Assembly (NCBI GenBank): GCA_902795675.1
Contig: CADBLZ010000070.1
Location: 1-5,813, forward strand
Length of the DNA stretch: 5,813 nucleotides
Reading direction: 5' to 3'
Origin: an uncultured Erysipelotrichaceae bacterium
GTDB lineage: Bacteria > Bacillota_I > Bacilli_A > RF39 > UBA660
Below, piece by piece: positions 1 through 5,628 of the stretch. Position numbers and translations under genes: made by a program. The notes beneath the pieces are model-generated. The model worked only from the letters and a program-made list of their open reading frames with translations, did no database searches and was not told where the DNA came from. Numbering within the stretch: position 1 is the first letter of the stretch; every line of letters begins with the position of its first letter.

Positions 1-399
1 ATTAAGAAACATAGTGAAACATTTGCCAACTTAAACTTAACAATCGATGTTAAAACAATCTTACTTGCAATTGTAACATTAATCTTAATCTCAACAATGG
101 TTGGTGTAATAAGCTTATTCTTAACAGGTAGAGCTAAAACATTTAAAGAAGCACAAAGTAAAACATCATTCTTATCATTCTTATCATTAATTCCAATGTT
201 TGCAAACTTAATGAATGTAAGTAATGAAGTATTATATATCATCCCAGTTGCTAATGGTGGAACAGTATTAAATGATTTATTCCTAAAAGGAATATCATTA
301 AATAATATGTTATTATTTGTTGGTTCATCCCTTATCGTAACAGTTATTGTTCTATTCATAGTAGGTAAACAATATAAAGATGAAAAAGCATTATTCTAA
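1..399 (+). CDS. ABC-2 type transporter permease, NatB-like (C-terminal part)
   Basis: The reading frame is open from the left edge to TAA at 397-399, giving the last 132 residues of a membrane protein whose start lies outside the window. Three hydrophobic segments are visible, at about fragment residues 17-42, 56-72 and 103-122. The loop after the first carries R-A-K-T-x-K-E-A-Q (44-52), which resembles the conserved R-x-x-K-E-A-Q stretch of NatB/YhaP-type ABC-2 exporter permeases. The following P-rich segment, the 'IPVANGG' stretch (81-87) and the charged tail ending in E-K-A-L-F also fit that family. Such permeases pair with a NatA-like ATPase to export ions or small molecules across the cytoplasmic membrane; the ATPase gene would be expected upstream. 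The substrate cannot be told from this fragment. The family call rests on recognised motifs, not on a search. Confidence 0.72.
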   Translation: MKKHSETFANLNLTIDVKTILLAIVTLILISTMVGVISLFLTGRAKTFKEAQSKTSFLSFLSLIPMFANLMNVSNEVLYIIPVANGGTVLNDLFLKGISLNNMLLFVGSSLIVTVIVLFIVGKQYKDEKALF

Positions 400-424
400 A
401 AAGAGTATTTAATACTCTTTTTTT
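398..424 (+). terminator. Rho-independent terminator after the permease gene
   Basis: AAGAGTA (401-407) pairs perfectly with TACTCTT (413-419), with a 5-nt loop. Flanking A and T runs extend the stem outward to 398-407/413-422, and the T-run that follows (418-424) completes the terminator. The stem begins inside the permease stop codon. It is AT-rich but has the expected shape for a low-GC genome. Confidence 0.82.
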
Positions 425-438
425 ATTTATAAAAAGAG

Positions 439-467
439 TAGAAAAAACATAAATAATGAATTATACT
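439..467 (+). promoter_or_regulatory. Candidate sigma-A promoter for the B-repeat surface protein gene
   Basis: The gap between the terminator and the next gene contains TATACT (462-467), a 5/6 match to the -10 consensus, 34 nt before the start codon. The hexamer 17 bp upstream, TAGAAA (439-444), is only a weak -35 match. A second possible -10, TAGAAT (475-480), has no partner. The preceding terminator makes a promoter here likely, but its exact position is uncertain. Confidence 0.42.
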
Positions 468-501
468 TTAGTTATAGAATAGGTGAGTAAGGAGAATTGT
501 T

Positions 502-2274
502 ATGAACAAAAATCTTAAGAGATTGATTACTCTAAGTAGTTTAATAATTTTATTTGTATCTTGTGTTTATATGTTTAATGGAAGTAGTTATTCCAAAAAA
601 GATTATTATGTAGAAACAGATTGTTTTTTTAACTTAAATGGTGGCGGATACTCTATTATATATGATACAATGGGCGGCGATTATCTAGAACCAAGTTCAA
701 ATTGTATAGCCTGTACAACAATTCCGGAAGGCATGCCATTGAAAACTCCAACAAGAAAAGGTTACATGTTTATAGGTTGGTATTATGACAAAAACTATCA
801 AAATAAAGTATTTGGTAGTAGAACAAAAGATGTAATGGCACGACCAATTTATGATGGTGATTGTATAGTTGGATATAATGATGTAACACTATATGCTAGA
901 TGGCAAAAAAATGAAATCAATATATGCCCTGCTGGTGGAAGTAGAGTTATCATATTTAATTCAATGGGTGGTGATTCCATACCAAATGGCTCAGTTTGTA
1001 TCGGTTGTGCTCCTACAGCTGCAGCAGCAATTCCAACACCAACAAGAAATGGCTATAAATTTGATGGCTGGTATTACGAATCAAATTATTTAACTAGAGT
1101 AAATGGTTCATTAATGAGCGATATCAGAGCTAATTCTAGTACTGATAGTGATGGCTGTGAAGTATATGCTCCAACAACTGTTTATGCTAAATGGACAAAA
1201 GTAAATCCTAATTGTAACAACCTTTCAGGTGGAGGCTTTACTGTTCGCTTTGATTCAAAAGGCGGAACAGCGGTTAATAGTGTTAGTGTATGTGTAGGTT
1301 GTAATCCAAATACCCAACCACTATTACCAACACCATCAAGAAGTGGATATCGTTTCGACGGCTGGTATTATGATGCAAATTACACAAGTAGAGTAATGGG
1401 TACAAGTTCATCTGTTATAAATCCAAGTCCAATATATAAAGACGGTTGTATAGTAGGATATAATACAATTACATTATTCGCTAAATGGGCTAAAACTAAT
1501 TCTCCAACACCTGGTGGCCCAGTTAATCCTTCAACTCCTGGAGAATCAACATGTGTTGATGTTCCAGATACATCTTACACATTAAATTTTGAAACAAACT
1601 CAAATGATAAAATTGCTGACATAGATGTATGTATTGGATGTGCATCAGAAACATATGAAAAATTACCAGTACCAACTAGAAAGAATTATGTATTTGAAGG
1701 TTGGTACTATGATAAAAACTTTGTAAGACCAATTCAAGGTGAAACACTTGAAGCAATAAGTCCAGTACCAAATATTTCAGATGAAGGTTGTAATGTTGGT
1801 TATAAAGATATGACAATCTATGCTAAATGGACAAAGATGGTTAAACTAATGGGTACATTAGTTGATTCTAATGGTAATGCTCTTCCATACTATACTATTG
1901 AAATCCATAGTGATGTTGTAACTACAACAACTGATGCTGAAGGTAAATTTGAAGCTTACGTTCCAAAACAAGAACATGACATATTAGTTAAAGACACAAC
2001 AGGTTTAGAACTAGTAAAAGATAAAGTAAATTTATCAAATGAAGAAACTGATACTATTAATTATGTATTAACTATTAATAAAGTAGGCAATAACTATACA
2101 CTAGATATATCAGAAAATACTGTTAAACCAAATAAGACAGATGAGATAGAAGAAAGAACACATAATAAAGAAGAAAAAGACAACACATTTATCATTATGG
2201 TATCAGTAATTGTAACTATTACAGTAATGTCTATCATCCTTGTATTAGTTAAGAGTAGATCTCGTCAAGCATAA
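502..2274 (+). CDS. Membrane-anchored surface protein with four cysteine-bearing InlB-type B repeats
   Basis: The protein has 590 aa; ATG 502 is preceded by AAGGAG (489-494) at a 7-nt spacing. A short basic N-terminus and a hydrophobic stretch (about residues 8-25) form a signal peptide or signal anchor. Cys21 follows F-V-S, a poor lipobox. Four B repeats of the Listeria-Bacteroides/Flg_new type follow at about residues 41-134, 142-231, 238-329 and 351-443. Each shows a GG-type first strand (degenerate in the fourth), a P-[TV]-P/S-x-[RK] element (TPTRKGY in repeat 1), a G-W-Y-Y core and a terminal [YF]-A-[KR]-W. Each also carries four cysteines in the order C, CxxC, C. A Pro/Gly-rich linker (334-349) separates repeats 3 and 4. 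Residues about 447-526 look like a CarboxypepD_reg/CnaB-like beta domain, then comes a charged stalk, a transmembrane helix (562-583) and the tail KSRSRQA. No LPxTG motif is present. In known proteins such repeats serve as extracellular spacers or adhesin parts; a role in adhesion here is inference. Terminators on both sides suggest a single-gene transcript. Confidence 0.85.
   Translation: MNKNLKRLITLSSLIILFVSCVYMFNGSSYSKKDYYVETDCFFNLNGGGYSIIYDTMGGDYLEPSSNCIACTTIPEGMPLKTPTRKGYMFIGWYYDKNYQNKVFGSRTKDVMARPIYDGDCIVGYNDVTLYARWQKNEINICPAGGSRVIIFNSMGGDSIPNGSVCIGCAPTAAAAIPTPTRNGYKFDGWYYESNYLTRVNGSLMSDIRANSSTDSDGCEVYAPTTVYAKWTKVNPNCNNLSGGGFTVRFDSKGGTAVNSVSVCVGCNPNTQPLLPTPSRSGYRFDGWYYDANYTSRVMGTSSSVINPSPIYKDGCIVGYNTITLFAKWAKTNSPTPGGPVNPSTPGESTCVDVPDTSYTLNFETNSNDKIADIDVCIGCASETYEKLPVPTRKNYVFEGWYYDKNFVRPIQGETLEAISPVPNISDEGCNVGYKDMTIYAKWTKMVKLMGTLVDSNGNALPYYTIEIHSDVVTTTTDAEGKFEAYVPKQEHDILVKDTTGLELVKDKVNLSNEETDTINYVLTINKVGNNYTLDISENTVKPNKTDEIEERTHNKEEKDNTFIIMVSVIVTITVMSIILVLVKSRSRQA
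622..903 (+). repeat. B repeat 1 (residues 41-134)
   Basis: This is the first of four protein-level tandem repeats. Cysteines are at residues 41, 68, 71 and 121. The core 'GYMFIGWYYD' precedes a roughly 35-residue insert that ends in the fourth cysteine, and the repeat closes with 'TLYARW'. The copies match at protein level with clear DNA divergence, so the duplication is old. Confidence 0.75.
925..1194 (+). repeat. B repeat 2 (residues 142-231)
   Basis: Cysteines are at residues 142, 166, 169 and 219. The core is 'GYKFDGWYYE' and the end is 'TVYAKW'. An alanine run (173-176) replaces the Pro/Glu-containing segment of repeat 1. It starts seven residues after repeat 1 ends. Confidence 0.75.
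1213..1488 (+). repeat. B repeat 3 (residues 238-329)
   Basis: Cysteines are at residues 238, 264, 267 and 316. The core is 'GYRFDGWYYD' and the end is 'TLFAKW'. Its segment around the fourth cysteine (GCIVGYN) matches repeat 1 (DCIVGYN) more closely than repeat 2 does. Confidence 0.75.
1552..1830 (+). repeat. B repeat 4 (residues 351-443)
   Basis: Cysteines are at residues 351, 377, 380 and 430. The core is 'NYVFEGWYYD' and the end is 'TIYAKW'. The first-strand Gly-Gly is replaced by Ser-Asn-Asp (about 367-369), so this copy is the most diverged, yet all four cysteines and their spacing are kept. A Pro/Gly-rich linker sets it apart from repeat 3. Confidence 0.73.
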
Positions 2275-2299
2275 AAGCATTCATATGAATGCTTTTTTT
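2273..2299 (+). terminator. Rho-independent terminator after the surface protein gene
   Basis: AAAAGCATTC (2273-2282) pairs perfectly with GAATGCTTTT (2287-2296) across a 4-nt ATAT loop, and the T-run continues to 2299. The stem overlaps the last two bases of the stop codon, so the gene ends very tightly against its terminator. Confidence 0.88.
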
Positions 2300-2344
2300 A
2301 GTGTAAAATAGTGACAAATTAATAATTAAAACTAGTATTTATTT

Positions 2345-2376
2345 TTTACAATATATAATAATAGTGTTAATATAAC
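2345..2376 (+). promoter_or_regulatory. Candidate promoter region for the 242-aa gene
   Basis: A perfect -10 hexamer TATAAT lies at 2354-2359 but has no convincing -35 at 16-18 bp. Alternatively TTTACA (2345-2350, 5/6 to the -35 consensus) is followed after 17 bp by TAATAT (2368-2373). The preceding terminator means a promoter is needed in this 100-nt gap, but the AT-richness makes the exact choice unsafe. Confidence 0.38.
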
Positions 2377-2399
2377 TTACATGTTTGAAGAGGTGCAAT

Positions 2400-3128
2400 A
2401 TGACAGTAATTGAATTAGCAAACAAAATTTTAAATAGAGTATTTACAGAAGAAGAAACAGAAAGCATTAAAAAAACTAGATATTTCTTAGCAGAAGACTT
2501 ATCTAAAATCGTTTCTGATGACATAGAAGAAAGTAACGTTCTTTCTTTTCCTTCTAAAAAATCAGAAGGTACAATTATGAAAATTGAAGCTGGAGACGCA
2601 GAATATAAAGTAGACATAAAAAAAATGGAAAAAATCACACATATTAGCGTTACAGGTAATAAACCAGAATGTCCTGAATTTGCTGTTATCTTATTGAGTT
2701 CAAAAGTTATTAACTGGATAAAAACAGGAAATGCAGAAGTAAACCAATCTATTGTATTTGACGGAAAAAGTGCTCCACAAGCTGCTTTTGAATCAAGAAC
2801 AATCGATGGTGAAACAGTTAACTATGGTAGAATAACTGATATGGGTGCTTCTATAGGTTCTAAAATGATGTTCTCATATGATACTTTAGACCCAGCAACA
2901 AATAAACCAATACCTGAACAAGCATCATTATTAAAGAGATTTGCTGACTTTGTAAAATTAGGTAAGAATGTAGATAGTACAATGGTAGATATAACTGTTA
3001 GTGAAACAGCTGGCCCAATGTATGAATTTGCTGATGCTGTATTTGCTAGAATGAATGATTGTTTTGCTAAAGTAAATGAACAAAGAGCTAAAATAGCTCC
3101 AAAAGAAAAAGGTTTAAAGAAGGAATAA
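2400..3128 (+). CDS. Hypothetical cytoplasmic protein, 242 aa, family not recognised
   Basis: I chose ATG 2400 because AAGAGGTG (2388-2395) sits 4 nt upstream as a strong ribosome binding site. The in-frame TTG at 2385 would place that site inside the coding region. The protein has no signal peptide or hydrophobic helix. It starts with a probably helical acidic segment (about residues 1-45). A mixed alpha/beta middle follows (about 57-165), with the strand-like stretches 'HISVTG' (81-86) and 'FAVILLS' (94-100). The C-terminal part (about 172-230) looks helical and ends in a lysine-rich tail (K-E-K-G-L-K-K-E). I see no nucleotide-binding, metal-binding or catalytic motif that I can name. Only two cysteines are present (91, 221). 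It lies alone between a terminator and the prfB promoter region. Codon use resembles its neighbours, so there is no sign of recent transfer. Function unknown. Confidence 0.8.
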   Translation: MTVIELANKILNRVFTEEETESIKKTRYFLAEDLSKIVSDDIEESNVLSFPSKKSEGTIMKIEAGDAEYKVDIKKMEKITHISVTGNKPECPEFAVILLSSKVINWIKTGNAEVNQSIVFDGKSAPQAAFESRTIDGETVNYGRITDMGASIGSKMMFSYDTLDPATNKPIPEQASLLKRFADFVKLGKNVDSTMVDITVSETAGPMYEFADAVFARMNDCFAKVNEQRAKIAPKEKGLKKE

Positions 3129-3150
3129 ATAATTTATTTATTTCTTTTTT
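3115..3150 (+). terminator. Weak AT-only hairpin with T-run after the 242-aa gene
   Basis: AATAAATAA (3124-3132) faces the near-complementary TTTATTTATTT (3133-3143), and a T-run ends at 3151. The stem is almost pure A/T and interrupted, so termination may be partial and some transcripts may continue into prfB. It overlaps the end of the coding region. Confidence 0.35.
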
Positions 3151-3152
3151 TA

Positions 3153-3161
3153 TGTTATTAT
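3153..3161 (+). promoter_or_regulatory. Candidate extended -10 promoter for prfB-tilS-ftsH
   Basis: TG (3153-3154), one base, then TATTAT (3156-3161) matches the extended -10 form TGnTATAAT at all but one position. The region 17 bp upstream (TTTATT, 3133-3138) is a poor -35, which extended -10 promoters tolerate. The resulting leader would be about 30 nt. Confidence 0.45.
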
Positions 3162-3198
3162 ACAAGCGACATACATAACTAATTTGGGAGGAATAAAA

Positions 3199-4291
3199 AT
3201 GGAACTAAAAGAAACTATCGCTGAATATGAAAAGAAATTAGTTGAGATTGGGAGGTCTCTTTGACGTTCCAACCAAACAAAATCGTATAAAAGAAATTGA
3301 AATAGAAATGTCTAAAGATGATTTCTGGAATGACATTAATAAAGCTAATCAACTTAATAAAGAACTAACATTATTAAAGAAAGAAACTTCTTTATATAAC
3401 AATCTTATTAACAGTATAAATGACGATAAAGAAATGCTTTCATTACTAGATGATAATCAAACAGATATGTTAGATGAAATAACTAAAGATTTAGAAAAAA
3501 CTAAAAAAGATATTGATGAACTAGAACTATCAACCATGTTAGATGGTGAATATGATAACAATAACTGTTACTTAGAAATCCATCCAGGAGCAGGTGGAAC
3601 AGAATCTTGTGACTGGGCTTCAATGCTTCTAAGAATGTATCAAAGATATTGTGAAAAGAAAAAATATAAATGTACTATTATTGAATATGAAGATGGAGAT
3701 CAAGCAGGTATTAAATCTGTAACACTTCATATTGAAGGAGAAAACGCTTACGGTTACTTAAAATGTGAAAAAGGTACACATCGTTTAGTAAGAATATCTC
3801 CATTTGATTCAAATAAAAGAAGACACACTTCATTTGCTAGTGTTTTAGTAACACCAGAAATTAATCAAGAAATAGATATTGAAATAAAAGAAGAAGATAT
3901 AAGAATCGATACATATTGCGCTAGTGGTCATGGTGGTCAAGGCGTTAATACAACACCAAGTGCTGTACGTATTACCCACTTCCCATCAAAGATTGTTGTA
4001 ACATGTCAAAATGAAAGATCACAAATTCAAAACAAAGAAACATGTATGAAGGTATTAAAATCTCGTTTATTTGCTTTAGAAAAACAAAAAAAAGATGAAG
4101 AATTAAATAAACTAAAAGGTATTACATCAGGAATCGACTTTGGTACACAAATTCGTAGTTACGTCTTAACACCATATACCTTAGTAAAAGATTATCGAAG
4201 TGATTTCGAAATGGTTAATGTTGATGATGTTCTAGATGGTGATCTAGAAGAAATCATTGAATCTATACTAAAATCAGGAGCGGTAAAATGA
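3199..4291 (+). CDS. prfB: Peptide chain release factor 2 (RF2), expressed by programmed +1 frameshift
   Basis: RF2 recognises UAA and UGA in the ribosomal A site and triggers peptide release. The gene is join(3199..3261, 3263..4291), 363 aa. ATG 3199 has the strong site GGGAGGA (3186-3192). The first 21 codons end at an in-frame TGA (3262-3264); a +1 shift at CTT-T-GAC enters the main frame and gives 'GRSLDVPTKQ', matching the usual RF2 N-terminus. The stop-recognition tripeptide SPF is at residues 200-202, in 'RISPFDSNKRRHTSFAS', and marks RF2 rather than RF1. The peptidyl-transferase GGQ is at 245-247; its Gln is the usual target of PrmC methylation. 'GTQIRSYV' and the C-terminal 'VLDGDLEEII' also fit. 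The length matches the family. Unusually, GGQ is flanked as S-G-H-GGQ-G-V-N rather than the common S-G-A-GGQ-H-V-N. The gene ends in TGA overlapping tilS. Confidence 0.96.
3250..3265 (+). promoter_or_regulatory. prfB programmed +1 frameshift site
   Basis: The signal is GGGAGG (3250-3255), the spacer TCT, the slippery codon CTT (3259-3261), the in-frame stop TGA (3262-3264) and C (3265). It has the canonical RF2 layout: an internal Shine-Dalgarno-like element three bases before CUU, then UGAC. When RF2 is scarce the ribosome pauses at UGA, slips to UUU and continues at GAC; when RF2 is abundant it releases a 21-residue peptide. It therefore sets RF2 level by feedback. Confidence 0.95.
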
Positions 4292-5610
4292 AAGAATCAA
4301 TTGAATATTTAAACAATTTATTAAAACCTAATGATGTTGTTGTAATTGGTTTATCTGGTGGACCAGATTCAATGTGTTTATTTGATGTCTTGCTAAAACT
4401 AGATACAAAAGTAAAAATAATTTGTGCTCATATTAACCATAACATTCGCGAAGAAAGCAAGGATGAACAAACTTTCTTAGAAGATTATTGCAATAGAAAA
4501 AAAGTAAAGTTTATAACTACTACATTTGAAAAGAAATCTGAAACAGAAGAATATAACGAAGCAGAACTAAGAGAGATGAGATATAAATTCTTCGAAAAAG
4601 TAGTTCGTAAGAATCATGCTAAATACTTATTCACAGCTCATCATGGTGATGACTTAATCGAAACTATTCTTATGAGAATAACTAGAGGTTCTAATCTAAA
4701 AGGATATAGTGGTTTTGATTTAGTAACAGAAAAGGTTAAATATAAAATAATAAGACCATTAATCTTCAGTACTAAATCAGATATAACAGAATATAATCTA
4801 AAAAACGAAATTCCATTCTTTAGAGATCGTACTAATGATTCTGATGATTATACTAGAAATAGATACAGAAGAAATGTCTTACCATTCCTTAAAGAGGAAA
4901 ATAGTAACGTACATTTAAAATACTATAAATTTAATAATGAATTAAATAAATATTATGAATATGTTGATAAAGAAGTAAGAAAAGAAATATCTAATAGATA
5001 TCATGGAGATGTCTTAAATATTACTGATTTCAATCATTTAGATAGTTTGATTCAAACTAAAGTTATTGAATTTGTCTTAGATGATAAATATCCAGATAAC
5101 TTATATCTAGTAAGTGATGTTCATGTTGAAAACATTCTTAACTTAATAAAGAGTAACAAACCAAACTCATCTATTAACTTACCAGATAACTTAATTATTA
5201 CTAAATCCTATGATAAACTTATAGTATCTAAAAATAATATACAATCTGTTGATTATGATTTAGAAATAACTGATAAGATAACTAAATTGCCTAATAATCA
5301 TGAAATCATAATGCTTGATGAAACAGAAGAAACATCTAACTATTATATAAAATTAGATAGTAAAGAATTATCACTACCGCTACATATTAGAAGCAAAAAA
5401 GATGGCGATCGAATGATAATTAAAAACATGAATGGTTACAAAAAATTGAAAGATATTTATATTGATAGTAAAATACCATTACAAGAAAGGAATACTCGTC
5501 CTATCTTAGTAGATAGCAAGGGGAATATTCTATGGTTGCCTGGTATTAAAAAATCCAAATTTGCTAAAGCAAATGGAGAAAACTATGATATAATACTATG
5601 GTATAAATAA
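4288..5610 (+). CDS. tilS: tRNA(Ile)-lysidine synthase
   Basis: TilS uses ATP and lysine to convert C34 of the CAU-anticodon tRNA-Ile2 to lysidine, changing its decoding from AUG to AUA and its charging from Met to Ile. It is essential in most bacteria. The 440-aa protein has the N-terminal PP-loop 'SGGPDS' (23-28), 'HINHNIRE' (48-55), the 'AHHGDD' motif (117-122) and the 'TRNRYRRNVLPFL' stretch (189-201) typical of the family. A less conserved middle region follows, then a TilS C-terminal domain from about residue 358 with 'KDGDRM' (371-376) and 'LPGIKKS' near the end. Length is close to the E. coli and Bacillus proteins. The start ATG 4288 overlaps the prfB stop as ATGA, and AGGAG (4276-4280) sits 7 nt upstream inside prfB, so the two genes are probably translationally coupled. 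No promoter is visible before it. Confidence 0.95.
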   Translation: MKESIEYLNNLLKPNDVVVIGLSGGPDSMCLFDVLLKLDTKVKIICAHINHNIREESKDEQTFLEDYCNRKKVKFITTTFEKKSETEEYNEAELREMRYKFFEKVVRKNHAKYLFTAHHGDDLIETILMRITRGSNLKGYSGFDLVTEKVKYKIIRPLIFSTKSDITEYNLKNEIPFFRDRTNDSDDYTRNRYRRNVLPFLKEENSNVHLKYYKFNNELNKYYEYVDKEVRKEISNRYHGDVLNITDFNHLDSLIQTKVIEFVLDDKYPDNLYLVSDVHVENILNLIKSNKPNSSINLPDNLIITKSYDKLIVSKNNIQSVDYDLEITDKITKLPNNHEIIMLDETEETSNYYIKLDSKELSLPLHIRSKKDGDRMIIKNMNGYKKLKDIYIDSKIPLQERNTRPILVDSKGNILWLPGIKKSKFAKANGENYDIILWYK

Positions 5611-5615
5611 AAAGC

Positions 5616-5623
5616 GAAGGAGA
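5616..5623 (+). promoter_or_regulatory. Ribosome binding site of ftsH
   Basis: GAAGGAGA lies 5 nt before ATG 5629 in an 18-nt gap after tilS. It fixes the start of the partial ftsH gene. There is no room for a terminator in the gap, and I see no promoter, which supports co-transcription with tilS. Confidence 0.85.
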
Positions 5624-5628
5624 ATACA

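Noticed and set aside
893..1093. 66-codon open frame overlapping the surface protein gene
   Set aside because: It lies wholly inside the 590-aa gene in another frame, has no ribosome binding site and a composition typical of a shadow frame.
622..1830. CRISPR or recent DNA-level tandem duplication
   Set aside because: The periodicity is in the protein only; DNA copies are clearly diverged, unequal in length and continuous coding sequence.
2385..2399. TTG start five codons upstream for the 242-aa protein
   Set aside because: The strong AAGAGGTG binding site falls inside this extension and is correctly spaced for ATG 2400.
2339..2638. 99-codon open frame on the minus strand
   Set aside because: It is antisense to the start of the 242-aa gene and its promoter gap; the Ser/Leu/Phe-rich protein is a by-product of AT-rich antisense, and no start signal supports it.
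3242..3262. prfB starting at TTG 3242, or prfB read as a frameshifted pseudogene
   Set aside because: The in-frame TGA is part of the canonical programmed RF2 frameshift signal, and the upstream ATG 3199 with GGGAGGA restores the normal RF2 N-terminus.
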